A stretch of 64,000 bases of DNA from an uncultured Candidatus Actinomarina sp. (GCA_902625455.1 CACOBL010000001.1:180191-244190); one strand, 5' to 3'; positions 1 through 8,734 are shown, counted from the stretch's first letter. Notes: generated from the letters alone by a model not told the origin. A program made the numbers and translations.

Positions 1-290
1 TGAAAAAAAGATGAAATAGTCAAAATAGTAATAAAAATTAATACTCCACCAAATATTTCAGATAGTTGAATATTAGAGTTGAACCAACTACTTATATAAG
101 AGCCAACTTGATATGAATATCTGAAACTCAAAGCAACTGCAACTAATAAAGCCATCAAGTAGAAAAACTGGAGTAAAAAACCTTTTCTCCAACCATAAAT
201 AATGAAGAAAATAATAAAGAGATATACAAATAGTTCAATATATTGAATATTTCTTAAGCTTAAAAGTAAGGTTTCAATTGCGTTATTCAT
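1..290 (-). CDS. CvpA-like membrane protein, 5' part
   Basis: The reading frame starts with ATG at 290 on the minus strand and runs off the left edge, giving about 96 residues. The peptide begins MNNAIETLLLSLRN and has at least three hydrophobic stretches (roughly residues 15-32, 38-52, 75-95). An RKGF motif follows the first helix, which is where CvpA/colicin V production family proteins carry their conserved Arg-Gly. Family assignment rests on this short N-terminus only. It is divergent from the binding-protein gene at 407, so the two share a 116-bp promoter region. No function can be read from the fragment. Confidence 0.5.
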   Translation of the reverse strand, partial: MNNAIETLLLSLRNIQYIELFVYLFIIFFIIYGWRKGFLLQFFYLMALLVAVALSFRYSYQVGSYISSWFNSNIQLSEIFGGVLIFITILTISSFF

Positions 291-318
291 ATTATGATTA
301 AATTATTTAACTCTGCTA

Positions 319-346
319 TTGAATAGTACTAAATTTCCGCTATTGT
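319..346 (+). promoter_or_regulatory. candidate promoter of the binding-protein gene
   Basis: TTGAAT (319-324) and TATTGT (341-346) are 16 bp apart and each matches four of six consensus positions. They would start transcription near 353, just before the hairpin at 356-371. The -35 overlaps the short palindrome CTATTGAATAG (316-326), which could be an operator. Assignment is by inspection only. Confidence 0.35.
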
Positions 347-355
347 TTAAGAATT

Positions 356-378
356 CCTACAAATTAGTAGGTTTTTTT
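356..378 (+). terminator. hairpin plus T-run in the leader of the binding-protein gene
   Basis: CCTAC (356-360) and GTAGG (367-371) form a 5-bp stem with a 6-nt loop followed by seven T. It looks like an intrinsic terminator but lies between the candidate promoter and the ATG at 407. It could be an attenuator, the end of a short leader RNA, or a 5'-end stabilising hairpin if transcription starts near 353. Confidence 0.45.
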
Positions 379-406
379 AATTTCAGTGACTGAAAGGAAA
401 TTATAT

Positions 407-1699
407 ATGAAGAATCGCAAAGCTTTGGCTTTGATTGCGATTTTAGCACTAGTTGCTGCTGCCTGTGGTGGTAGCGATGATGCTGCGGAAGAAGTTGTTG
501 AAGAAGTAACTGAAGCCGTAGAGGAAGTTATTGAGGAAGTAGAAGAAGTTATCGAAGAAGTTTCTTCTGATCCGTTGGTATTAGCATCGCTAATGCCATT
601 ATCCGGTGACTTGGCATCATTAGGACCTGGTATCGCACTAGGTGCTGCTCTTGCTGTTGAGCAAATCAATGCCGCTGGCGGTATAAACGGACAACCAGTC
701 GTCCTTATTGAGGGTGATAGTGGTTGTGATGGAGCTGTAGCTCTTACAAGTTTAAATGATGTAATTGCACAAGGTGCACAAGGTGTGATGGGAGCCGCAT
801 GTAGTGGTACTTCTCTTGCAATACTTGACACAGCAATTGCTGCTGAAGTTGTAATGGTTTCTCCATCAAATACAAGTCCTCAATTTACAAAAATTGATAA
901 AAAAGGATTTTATGCAAGAACTGCTCCTTCAGATCTGCTTCAAGGTGATGTATTAGCATCTCTTTTAGTAGAAGATGGAGTTCAAACAGTTTCTATTATT
1001 TCAAGAGCAGACTCTTATGGTAGAGGTCTTGCTGAAGCTACTGCTGCAGCTTTTGAAGCAGCTGGTGGTACAGTAAAGACAATCGTTTACCACGCAACAG
1101 ATGCTACAGAATTTACTTCTGAAGTAACTGCTGTTGGTAAGGGTGGTGCTGACGCAATAGTGGGAATACTATTCCCAGAAACTGGTTGTGGTGTTCTTCA
1201 ACCTGCATTCGAACAAGGTCTTCTTGACACTCCTTGGTACATGACCGACGGTGTTAAGGATGCTGGTCTTGCATCATTGTGCGGTCTTGGAACCGCTCTT
1301 GATGGATTCAAGGGAACAGCACCTGGTTCTGCAGCAGGTGAAGCAAAAGATGCATTTGAAGCTGCATATGCAGGTGTTTCTGCAGATGGCTCTCCAACAT
1401 TCATCTTTGCTCCACAAGCTTATGATGCTGTAATGCTTATGGCAATATCTGCAGCTGCTAATGGCGTAACTGGTCCAGAAATTGCTTCTGGCTTGGTTGC
1501 TGCATCATCTGGTGGTGAAAAATGTATCGGAGTTGCATGTATAGCTCTTGCAGCTGACGGTGTAGATGTTGACTATGTTGGCGCATCTGGTGAAATCGAA
1601 TTAAATGCAGTTGGTGATCCAACAGCGGCTACTTATGATATTTGGACAACAGAGGGTGATACTAACCCTGTTCTTAAATCAGTAGATTTCGGTTCATAA
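407..1699 (+). CDS. branched-chain amino acid-type ABC transporter substrate-binding lipoprotein
   Basis: This is a periplasmic-binding-protein type I (LivK-like) receptor of 430 residues that should capture amino acids outside the membrane for the LivHMGF machinery encoded opposite. I chose ATG 407 because AAAGG (394-398) sits in position before it and the signal peptide then begins MKNRKALALIAIL; a GTG at 386 would add seven unneeded residues. The lipobox ends VAAAC with the lipidated Cys at residue 20. A very acidic linker made of repeated EEV units follows (about residues 27-52), then the ligand domain starting at PLVLASLMPLSG. It converges on livF and shares its terminator. The exact substrate is not known; LIV-type receptors also bind other amino acids, amides or urea. 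Confidence 0.9.
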   Translation: MKNRKALALIAILALVAAACGGSDDAAEEVVEEVTEAVEEVIEEVEEVIEEVSSDPLVLASLMPLSGDLASLGPGIALGAALAVEQINAAGGINGQPVVLIEGDSGCDGAVALTSLNDVIAQGAQGVMGAACSGTSLAILDTAIAAEVVMVSPSNTSPQFTKIDKKGFYARTAPSDLLQGDVLASLLVEDGVQTVSIISRADSYGRGLAEATAAAFEAAGGTVKTIVYHATDATEFTSEVTAVGKGGADAIVGILFPETGCGVLQPAFEQGLLDTPWYMTDGVKDAGLASLCGLGTALDGFKGTAPGSAAGEAKDAFEAAYAGVSADGSPTFIFAPQAYDAVMLMAISAAANGVTGPEIASGLVAASSGGEKCIGVACIALAADGVDVDYVGASGEIELNAVGDPTAATYDIWTTEGDTNPVLKSVDFGS

Positions 1700-1713
1700 T
1701 CTTTAATTAGATT

Positions 1714-1748
1714 TAAAAAAAGGCCTGAGAAATCAGGCCTTTTTTTTA
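1714..1748. terminator. bidirectional intrinsic terminator
   Basis: GGCCTGA (1722-1728) and TCAGGCC (1733-1739) form a perfect 7-bp stem around a 4-nt loop. An A-run precedes it and a T-run follows it, so it can stop transcripts from both the binding-protein gene and the convergent livHMGF operon. The T-run overlaps the livF stop codon at 1746-1748. Confidence 0.9.
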
Positions 1749-2462
1749 TAACTTACCTAAATACAAATCAATTACTCTAGGGTCATTCAATAATTCTTCA
1801 CCTTTTCCTTGATAAGCATTACGGCCCTGGTCAAGAACATACCCCCTGTCGCTAAATGAAAGCGCCCTCTTAGCATTTTGTTCAACTAAAAGAATTGAAA
1901 CTCCGGAGCTATTTATTTCCTTTATAGATGTAAATACCTCATTGATTGCTACCGGAGATAATCCTGCTGATGGTTCATCAAGTAACAATAAAGATGGAGA
2001 TGTAATTAATGCTCTTGCTAGCGCTAAAATTTGCCTTTGTCCCCCAGATAGATTGCCTGCTTTGTCTTTTTTTCTATCCTCCAACATTGGGAAATCGTTG
2101 TATATTTTTGTAAGTGCATCTTTTTTACCTCTTTTGATACTCCAAGTTCCTATTTCCAAGTTTTCATCAATTGTTAAAGATGGGAATACATTTGCAACTT
2201 GTGGAACATAGCCTATGCCTTCCATGACAATTTTATGAGTAGAGAGATCTGTCTTTTCTTCGCCATTGACAAAGAATCTTCCAGCAGATATTTTAATTAA
2301 ACTCATGATGGCTTTTAAAAGAGTAGATTTACCAGCTCCATTTGGTCCAATTATTGAGACTATTTCACCTTGATTAACCACTAAATCTACACCTTGTAAA
2401 ATATTTAATCCTTTTACATAACCTGCGGCTATGCCATTGCATTCCAAAATTGCTTTAGTCAT
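1746..2462 (-). CDS. livF: branched-chain amino acid ABC transporter ATPase LivF
   Basis: The 238-residue ABC ATPase is one of the two different nucleotide-binding subunits of a LIV-type importer and acts at the inner face of the membrane. Visible motifs are Walker A GPNGAGKST, signature LSGGQ, and Walker B LLLLDEPSAGL, followed by the LVEQN switch region typical of LivF. Length is normal for LivF. The start overlaps livG by 8 bp, so the two are probably translationally coupled. It is the last gene of the minus-strand operon, directly before the bidirectional terminator. Confidence 0.94.
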   Translation of the reverse strand: MTKAILECNGIAAGYVKGLNILQGVDLVVNQGEIVSIIGPNGAGKSTLLKAIMSLIKISAGRFFVNGEEKTDLSTHKIVMEGIGYVPQVANVFPSLTIDENLEIGTWSIKRGKKDALTKIYNDFPMLEDRKKDKAGNLSGGQRQILALARALITSPSLLLLDEPSAGLSPVAINEVFTSIKEINSSGVSILLVEQNAKRALSFSDRGYVLDQGRNAYQGKGEELLNDPRVIDLYLGKL

Positions 2463-3225
2463 TATCTTTTCCTAAATATGCTTCTATTACGTTTGTGTCT
2501 GTTCTGATATCATTTGGATTTCCATCAGCAATTAAGGAGCCTTCAGCTAAAACAACAATCCTATCTGAGATTTTCATTACCGCTTCAATATTGTGCTCAA
2601 CCATAAGTATTGTTATACCTTTATTTGAAAGTTTTTTTATGAGGGACAAAATATCTTCAGCCAATTTTGGGTTTACTCCAGCTAATGGCTCATCTAACAG
2701 CAAAATTTCAGGTTCATTAATAATGGACCTTGCTAATTCAAGTAATTTTTTCTGACCACCAGAAAGTTCTCTTGCATAAGAGTCTTCCATATGTAATATG
2801 TTGAGTTCGTCCATAATGTCTCTGGCTTTATCTCTTAAATGTTCTTCATAATTTTTTTGAGATTTTGATTTGATAATAGATTTAAATAAAGATTCATTAC
2901 TTATTTCAGAACCAGAAAATAATAAATTTTCTAAAACTGTCATTCTATCAAAAACTTTTGTTAGTTGAAAAGTTCTCACCATTCCCATTCTTGCAATTTT
3001 ATACGGCTGGAAATTAGATATATCTTTATCGTTTAAATATATATCTCCGTTATCAGAATTTTGAAAACCTGAAATCAAATCAAAAAAAGTAGTTTTTCCA
3101 GCGCCATTTGGTCCAATAATTGAAGTTAATTCATTTTCATTAAATGTTAAATTTTCAATATCGACTGCTGTTAAACCTCCAAAGGTTTTTTTCAAATTTT
3201 TTACTTCAATAAGATTATTTGACAT
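2455..3225 (-). CDS. livG: branched-chain amino acid ABC transporter ATPase LivG
   Basis: The second ATPase subunit of the importer, 256 residues. It has Walker A GPNGAGKTT, signature LSGGQ, Walker B ILLLDEPLAGVNP and the switch histidine in MVEHN, as in LivG. The longer insert between Walker A and the signature, compared with LivF, is a LivG trait. It overlaps livM by 11 bp upstream and livF by 8 bp downstream. Together the two ATPases would power the LivH-LivM permease pair. Confidence 0.94.
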   Translation of the reverse strand: MSNNLIEVKNLKKTFGGLTAVDIENLTFNENELTSIIGPNGAGKTTFFDLISGFQNSDNGDIYLNDKDISNFQPYKIARMGMVRTFQLTKVFDRMTVLENLLFSGSEISNESLFKSIIKSKSQKNYEEHLRDKARDIMDELNILHMEDSYARELSGGQKKLLELARSIINEPEILLLDEPLAGVNPKLAEDILSLIKKLSNKGITILMVEHNIEAVMKISDRIVVLAEGSLIADGNPNDIRTDTNVIEAYLGKDND

Positions 3226-4270
3226 CTAAAAGTAACTCTTCTTTCTTACCTAGCAATCCACTAGGTCTAAATATCATAAGTATCATTATCAACAAACCAA
3301 CAAGTAGAAATCTCACCCCAGCCAATTGTTGTCCGTTTGCATTTTCAAATAAAAGGAAGGCTAATCGATCAGTTTCAGAAATAATAACCCAAAATATAAT
3401 TGAACCAAAAATAGGACCTGTAATTGTACCCACTCCTCCGAGGATCATTATCGCCCATACATAAAAAGTTAAGAGTGGAACAAAAACTGTAGTTTCTAGC
3501 GATCCATAGTTAAATGCGAGCAAAACTCCTGATAAGCCAGCAATTCCTGCTCCGAGCATGAAACTTTGAAGTTTTAGCCATACAGCATTTTTACCCAATG
3601 CTCTAACTGCATCTTCGTCTTCTCTAACAGCTCTTAAAGCTCTTCCCCATGGAGAACTATTCAGACGTTTTAAAAAAAGAACTGTTATTAATATTGAAAT
3701 CCAAGCAACTAAACAAACCCAGGCTTGAGAAGGTGAAAAACCTGAGCTTTCAGATAAACTATTTATAAAATTTGGACGATATTTTTGTAAGTTTTCTGTG
3801 TAATTAATAATTCCATAAACACCACCAGTAATTGACTCTAAATCTCTTACAAGTAATCTAAATATTTCAGCAGCTGCGATAGTGACAATTGCTAAATAAT
3901 CACCGCGCAACCTAATAGCTGGTAAGCCTAAAAGAAGTCCAAACAAAGCAGCTGATAATATTCCAATTATTAATGCCACAATAAACGGAAGGCCAGTAGA
4001 AGTAATTTCTCCTTCTCTGCCGGCTGCATGTGGCATTAATAGAAGCGTGACATAAGCTCCAACACCCATGAAAGAGGCATGTCCGAAATTTAATAATCCA
4101 GTCCAACCGAAATGAACATTTAAACCTATTGCACTTAGTCCATAAATGCCAGCAAAGGTAAATAAATTTAATAATATTCTTGGAGCACCTTCGGGATTTA
4201 GAGCAAATACTAAATAAATTGAAAGCCCCGTGAGAAACACAACAAATAAAACTTTATTTGTTATTTTCAT
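3215..4270 (-). CDS. livM: branched-chain amino acid ABC transporter permease LivM
   Basis: A 351-residue inner-membrane permease with about nine hydrophobic helices. The motif GLNVHFGWTGLLNFGHASFMGVGAY is split here as GLNVHFGW, then NFGHASF (about residues 48-70), and is characteristic of LivM. The sequence GRALRAVREDEDAVRALG (about 213-230) is the cytoplasmic EAA-like loop that contacts the ATPases. It overlaps livH by 4 bp upstream and livG by 11 bp downstream. No anomaly seen. Confidence 0.93.
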   Translation of the reverse strand: MKITNKVLFVVFLTGLSIYLVFALNPEGAPRILLNLFTFAGIYGLSAIGLNVHFGWTGLLNFGHASFMGVGAYVTLLLMPHAAGREGEITSTGLPFIVALIIGILSAALFGLLLGLPAIRLRGDYLAIVTIAAAEIFRLLVRDLESITGGVYGIINYTENLQKYRPNFINSLSESSGFSPSQAWVCLVAWISILITVLFLKRLNSSPWGRALRAVREDEDAVRALGKNAVWLKLQSFMLGAGIAGLSGVLLAFNYGSLETTVFVPLLTFYVWAIMILGGVGTITGPIFGSIIFWVIISETDRLAFLLFENANGQQLAGVRFLLVGLLIMILMIFRPSGLLGKKEELLLDVK

Positions 4271-5184
4271 GAAATTCTTTCTTTTTGGCCAAAAATTCCC
4301 TGAGGTCTAAAAAGTAAAATTAAAATCATAATTCCAAGAGCAACTGCATTTTTAGCTTCAGTATGTCCTTCCATAAATGGAAGACCTACTGAAACCTGAA
4401 CTAAAATTCCAATCATAAATCCTCCAACCATTGCACCGAAAGATGTTCCAATACCTCCTAGAACAGTTCCTGCAAAAATTAATAAAAGTATTAGGAAACC
4501 CATATTCCATCTAACATCATTAATAATTGCTTGAAAAATTCCTGCCAGCCCAGCAAGCATACTTGATGAAATCCATGTAATTAAAATAATATTGTCAGAA
4601 TTGATTCCTGAAACGCTTGATAGCTCTTCTGAGTCTCTAACCGCTCTCATAGCTTTACCTAACCGTGTATAGGTAAGTAATAAACCAAATATTAACATTA
4701 TGACAATTCCAGCAATAAGAACATTTAAGTTTCTTGGAGTCATATCAAAAAACAAATAAGTTTGCCTTCTTTGAAGTTCAAGTGGGAAATCTTGCACTTT
4801 TCCTGTTGCAAATAAGAGATACAAGTGCCTGATAAATATTGAGAGTCCAATTGTTACAACCAGTACAGCAATATTTCCAACGTTGCCCCTTCTTAAAGGT
4901 CGAAAGAGAATAATTTCCAGTAAGGCACCAAAAATTCCACAAACAATTACTGCAAGAATACAAGATATGGCAAAGTTATATCCTAAAGGTGAATATTTGT
5001 CCAAAAATAATACTCTGTAATCTACTGGACTTGAAAAGAATAATGTCATTATGGCTCCTAATGCAATTATTTCTCCATGAGCAAAGTTTACAATTCTAGT
5101 GACTCCATAAAGCAACGAAAGGGCGACTGAAGCTACGGATATTATTATTCCTAATAACAGTCCATTGCCAAGCTGATCTAACAC
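4267..5184 (-). CDS. livH: branched-chain amino acid ABC transporter permease LivH
   Basis: The partner permease, 305 residues with about eight membrane helices. Diagnostic parts are LLYGVTRIVNFAHGE near the N-terminus and GKAMRAVRDSEELSSVSGI (the ATPase-contact loop, near residue 175). Translation starts at a GTG (5182-5184) with GGAG about 9 nt upstream inside the end of the preceding gene. It lies only 4 nt downstream of the unknown membrane-protein gene, so that gene is probably the first of the operon. Confidence 0.93.
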   Translation of the reverse strand: MLDQLGNGLLLGIIISVASVALSLLYGVTRIVNFAHGEIIALGAIMTLFFSSPVDYRVLFLDKYSPLGYNFAISCILAVIVCGIFGALLEIILFRPLRRGNVGNIAVLVVTIGLSIFIRHLYLLFATGKVQDFPLELQRRQTYLFFDMTPRNLNVLIAGIVIMLIFGLLLTYTRLGKAMRAVRDSEELSSVSGINSDNIILITWISSSMLAGLAGIFQAIINDVRWNMGFLILLLIFAGTVLGGIGTSFGAMVGGFMIGILVQVSVGLPFMEGHTEAKNAVALGIMILILLFRPQGIFGQKERIS

Positions 5185-5188
5185 CTAG

Positions 5189-6037
5189 CTATTCTCCATC
5201 TTGAAAAACCACATTTGAACCTTCTTCAACAATAACTTTAAATTTGTAATTTTCATTTGTTTGGTTTAAGTATCCTATTGTAGCATTTATCCATCCTGCT
5301 GGTACTTCTGCTTGACCTACAACAGCTATTGGTAAACTTGAATCAACATAGATCTTAAAACTACCACTTATAAAAATATCTCCTGAATTTAACTTTTCAC
5401 CAAGACTTATCTCTCCTGTACCAATTATTTCAGTCGTTGTAAGATATGTATCATTTAGATTTATGTTTGATCCAAATGACAATATATTTAAATTCCAGAA
5501 TGTCTGATTTCCTAATTGCAAGTCCCAGCCTTTTACTTGGAGCAGTCTATCGGTTTCTATTTCTCTAAATTGAATAAGTCTTGGATTTCCTATATTTGAT
5601 TCGATAACTTCTGGAAATCCAATATTTCCAGGTCTGTTTTGAATATCAATAATATAACCTGATCCTTGATAAGAATTTAAATTAACTGATCCATCTATAT
5701 CGATATTTAAACTGTAAACAATATCGCTTTGAAAATTATCATTTTTAAATCCAGAACTATAAGTATTTGTTGTTAAGATTTCTTGATTCGATAATAAAAC
5801 CGCTGGAAATATTGAATATACAACAATCAAAAATGTAAAAATATAATTATCAAATCTAGCGTTACTAATATAAATTTTATTAAAAATTAGAACAAGAATT
5901 GGAAGTATAGATAGCGGCCAGTTGTCTAAGTAATCATAAATAATTGAAGGACGTAAGATTCCGAACAAAATCAAAGAAGCCTGTATTGCTATTACGAAAT
6001 AAAATATATTTCTAAATGTTTTGAGATAATTAGTCAC
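5189..6037 (-). CDS. unknown membrane protein with exported beta-rich domain
   Basis: I do not recognise this 282-residue protein with certainty. It has three hydrophobic helices (about residues 10-28, 42-56, 66-82) and then some 200 residues rich in Asn, Ser, Thr, Ile and Val that look like an exported beta domain. That architecture recalls LiaF-like membrane proteins, but I see no decisive motif. The only good start is GTG at 6037, one nucleotide after the 3' end of tRNA-Thr, with no room for a normal ribosome-binding site. It ends 4 nt before livH and so probably travels in the transporter operon. Confidence 0.7.
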   Translation of the reverse strand: MTNYLKTFRNIFYFVIAIQASLILFGILRPSIIYDYLDNWPLSILPILVLIFNKIYISNARFDNYIFTFLIVVYSIFPAVLLSNQEILTTNTYSSGFKNDNFQSDIVYSLNIDIDGSVNLNSYQGSGYIIDIQNRPGNIGFPEVIESNIGNPRLIQFREIETDRLLQVKGWDLQLGNQTFWNLNILSFGSNINLNDTYLTTTEIIGTGEISLGEKLNSGDIFISGSFKIYVDSSLPIAVVGQAEVPAGWINATIGYLNQTNENYKFKVIVEEGSNVVFQDGE

Positions 6038-6038
6038 T

Positions 6039-6114
6039 TGGAGCCGGAGAGGGGAGTCGAACCCCTGACCTGCCGATTACAAGTCGGCTGCTCTGGCCAC
6101 TGAGCTACTCCGGC
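6039..6114 (-). tRNA. tRNA-Thr (anticodon TGT)
   Basis: The 76-nt gene folds as a standard cloverleaf: acceptor GCCGGAG/CTCCGGC, D stem GCTC/GAGC, anticodon stem GCCGA/TCGGC, T stem AGGGG/CCCCT. The anticodon loop is CTTGTAA, giving anticodon TGT (plus-strand 6079-6081), which reads ACA. The 3' CCA is encoded. It is upstream of and probably co-transcribed with the membrane-protein gene and liv operon. Confidence 0.96.
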
Positions 6115-6152
6115 AAACATTAAAATAATAGCAAAGAGATTATTGAATAAAT

Positions 6153-6890
6153 CTATTTTTTTATAAAAATTTCATGCATTGCTATTGCAGTTGCTGCGGA
6201 TGCATTTAAAGATTCCATATTGTTTGTCATTGAAATGTGTACTATTAAATCTAATTTTTTTTGAATTTCGTTACTTAATCCAGTTTCTTCTGAACCAACA
6301 ATCAATGCAACACTTTGATTCTTTAAATCTAAATCATTTATTTGATTTGATGAATTCATATCCAAACCAATTGTCCAATAACCAAGATTTCTTATCTTTT
6401 TAATCAACGAGAATATAGAGTTATACATAACAATATTTACATACTCCATTCCACCTGATGATATTGCAAATGTCTTTTCAGTGATTTGTACAGATCTTTT
6501 TTTTGGCAAAAATATTGTTTGAAAATCAAATGCAGCTGCACTTCTAGCAACGGCGCCCAAGTTATTTGTATCTTGTAAATGATCAAGTATTAATATTTTT
6601 TTAGTTACTATATTTTCAAAATTTTTTTCATCAAATATCTTTTTCTCTTCACAAATTCCAACTATATTGTGCCTGGCATGGAACTCCCATAATTTTTTAT
6701 CTTTGATGATTTCAATTTCAATATCTTGTTTTTTAATACGATCAATTAAAACATCTGAGTTATTTGATTTACTCAGCTTAGTATCGAGAACAATAACTTT
6801 TTTGACTCTATTAGAATTTAATGCTGCCTCTAATGCATTTACGCCCTCAACTATTTTTCCAACGCCATCCACTTTCATTCCCGTCTTCAA
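6153..6890 (-). CDS. rlmB: 23S rRNA/tRNA 2'-O-ribose methyltransferase, SpoU/TrmH family (RlmB-like)
   Basis: A SPOUT-fold methyltransferase that uses SAM to methylate a ribose 2'-OH. An N-terminal substrate-binding part (about residues 8-80, starting VEGVNALEAAL) precedes the catalytic domain. Family motifs visible are DHLQDTNNLGAVARSAAAF (motif 1), GSEETGLS (motif 2) and MESLNASAATAIA (motif 3, SAM knot). The 5' end overlaps cysS by 44 bp; internal ATG 6878 or GTG 6872 would also fit, so the first residues are uncertain. The position after cysS matches other actinobacteria, which supports RlmB over other TrmH-family enzymes. Confidence 0.88.
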   Translation of the reverse strand: MKTGMKVDGVGKIVEGVNALEAALNSNRVKKVIVLDTKLSKSNNSDVLIDRIKKQDIEIEIIKDKKLWEFHARHNIVGICEEKKIFDEKNFENIVTKKILILDHLQDTNNLGAVARSAAAFDFQTIFLPKKRSVQITEKTFAISSGGMEYVNIVMYNSIFSLIKKIRNLGYWTIGLDMNSSNQINDLDLKNQSVALIVGSEETGLSNEIQKKLDLIVHISMTNNMESLNASAATAIAMHEIFIKK

Positions 6891-8241
6891 TTACAATTCC
6901 AACTTCATCTAATCTATCTCTCATGTAATCAGCTTTTGCAAATTCTTTATTATTCCTGTGATCATTCCTTATTGCAATGTATTTGTTAATCGAAACATTA
7001 ACATCACTTTCGAATTCTATATTTTGTTCATTTAATATATTCTCTAGTAATTTTGTATCTATTGTTTGTTCTTTATCTTCAAAAACAAAGCCTAAAATTT
7101 CAAATAGATACTTAATTGTTGATTTCATATTAATTATTTGTGTCTGGTCTCCATTTTTATTTTTATTGATATATTCAAACATTTCTCCAAGAAATTTTGG
7201 TGTATTTAAATCATCATTCATTGATTCGATAAATATTTTTTCTAGATTACTGTCTTTTAAGTCGGCTTCTATTCCATAAATTAAACTTTCTATATTGTGA
7301 AAAGTCGCTTTTGATTCCTCTAAAAGAGCTTCAGAAAATTCTTGAGGTTTTCTATAATTTGCCCTTAAAAAAAAGTACCTCAAAATATTGCCGCCATAAT
7401 TATCAATATATTCTTTTAGAAACTTTGAGTTTCCTTCAGATTTTGACATTTTTTTGCCAGAGAAATTTATCATTCCATTATGTACCCAGTGTTTTACAAA
7501 TTCATGATTAAATGCAGATGTTGACTGAGCTCTCTCATTTTCATGATGAGGAAAAATTAAATCATTGCCACCGCAGTGTATATCAATTTCTCCTTTAAAA
7601 ATATCATGAATCATTGCTGAGCATTCAATATGCCAGCCTGGTCGACCATTCCCCCATGGTGATTCCCAACTTGGCTCGTCATCTTTCGAAAATTTCCACA
7701 AAGCAAAATCTTCAGGATTTTTTTTATCTTCTTCAATATTTACTCTTGTACCGCTTAAAACTTCGTCAAAGCTTCTACCTGAGAGCTCTAGATAAGAATC
7801 GTATTTACTCACATCAAAATAAACACCAGACTTAATAATATAAGCGAATTCTTTTTCAATTAATTTATCAATTAATTCAATCATCTGATCAATTGTCTCT
7901 GTAGCCTTTGGTTCAAAATCTGGAGTAAGACAATTTAAGCTATCATAAGAGTCTTTGAACTCTTTGGTAACTCTTTCACCTAACTCTTTGTATGAGATAT
8001 TTTCCTCGATTGATTTTTCAATAATTTTGTCATCAATGTCTGTAATATTTCTAGCAAACATGACCCTCTCACCAGAAAATTTTATATACCGAACCATAAA
8101 ATCAAATACTACTGCGGACCTACCATGTCCTATGTGAGGAGATGATTGGACTGTTGGACCACAAAGATATATCTTAATAGCAGATCCAGTGCTCTCTACA
8201 GTCTCCAAGGTTTTGGTAAATGTGTTATATAATTTAAGCAT
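6847..8241 (-). CDS. cysS: cysteinyl-tRNA synthetase
   Basis: A class I aminoacyl-tRNA synthetase of 464 residues, the normal length. The HIGH motif is PHIGHGRS (about residues 36-43) and the KMSKS motif is KKMSKSEGN (about 265-273). Zinc ligands are visible as the early CGP Cys, the Cys in WHIECSAM and the His pair in FPHHENE. It overlaps ispF by 8 bp upstream and rlmB by 44 bp downstream. It is the housekeeping synthetase, not the MshC mycothiol ligase, because the complete C-terminal domain with the ending VVIEDG-like segment is present. Confidence 0.95.
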   Translation of the reverse strand: MLKLYNTFTKTLETVESTGSAIKIYLCGPTVQSSPHIGHGRSAVVFDFMVRYIKFSGERVMFARNITDIDDKIIEKSIEENISYKELGERVTKEFKDSYDSLNCLTPDFEPKATETIDQMIELIDKLIEKEFAYIIKSGVYFDVSKYDSYLELSGRSFDEVLSGTRVNIEEDKKNPEDFALWKFSKDDEPSWESPWGNGRPGWHIECSAMIHDIFKGEIDIHCGGNDLIFPHHENERAQSTSAFNHEFVKHWVHNGMINFSGKKMSKSEGNSKFLKEYIDNYGGNILRYFFLRANYRKPQEFSEALLEESKATFHNIESLIYGIEADLKDSNLEKIFIESMNDDLNTPKFLGEMFEYINKNKNGDQTQIINMKSTIKYLFEILGFVFEDKEQTIDTKLLENILNEQNIEFESDVNVSINKYIAIRNDHRNNKEFAKADYMRDRLDEVGIVIEDGNESGWRWKNS

Positions 8242-8704
8242 ATGACATGGATATTATAGTCTGGCATGCTGATGCCTCTTTGCTTCCAATCATCCCAATA
8301 TTGTCGGTTGATTTACCCTTTATATTAATTTTTGATTCATCAATATTTAATAGAACACTTAAATTTTCAACTAATTTAGTTCTTATACTTTCTATATTTA
8401 TTGTTTGTGAAATTACAATAATATCAATATTGTTTACATTATATTTTTTATATTCAATAATCTTTAAAACTTCTTTCAGCATTTCAACGCTAGAGATTTT
8501 TTCAGGCGTCTCGCTATTAGAAGGGAAGTAATGACCTAAGTCTTTTTTAGATAAAGCGCCGAGCAAAGCATCACATAATGTATGTAAAAGAATATCGCCA
8601 TCTGAATGTGCTTCAAATCCAGGTCCGTCTAATTTTAAACCACCTAGGTATAGGACGTCATTATTAGAGTGTCTATGTATATCAAAACCTATTCCAACCA
8701 ACAT
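8234..8704 (-). CDS. ispF: 2-C-methyl-D-erythritol 2,4-cyclodiphosphate synthase
   Basis: This enzyme makes the cyclic diphosphate of the MEP isoprenoid pathway. The 156-residue protein has the metal-site DIHRH near residue 9, GGLKLDGP, AHSDGDILLHTLCDALLGA (the hallmark SDGD...H segment) and a later TDNIGMIG. Length is normal. It overlaps cysS by 8 bp. In many actinobacteria ispD lies directly upstream next to carD; here carD follows after 30 bp and ispD is not in the window. Confidence 0.94.
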   Translation of the reverse strand: MLVGIGFDIHRHSNNDVLYLGGLKLDGPGFEAHSDGDILLHTLCDALLGALSKKDLGHYFPSNSETPEKISSVEMLKEVLKIIEYKKYNVNNIDIIVISQTINIESIRTKLVENLSVLLNIDESKINIKGKSTDNIGMIGSKEASACQTIISMSYA

Positions 8705-8734
8705 ATTTACCTCAGATAACTTGGTTTAATTTGA

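Noticed and set aside
294..326. Leader peptide (10 codons, Ile/Leu-containing) controlling the LIV receptor
   Set aside because: It overlaps the likely promoter, has no ribosome site, and its few Ile/Leu codons are ordinary for AT-rich DNA.
386..406. GTG at 386 as start of the binding lipoprotein
   Set aside because: It would place seven residues before a complete signal peptide, while ATG 407 has AAAGG at the right distance.
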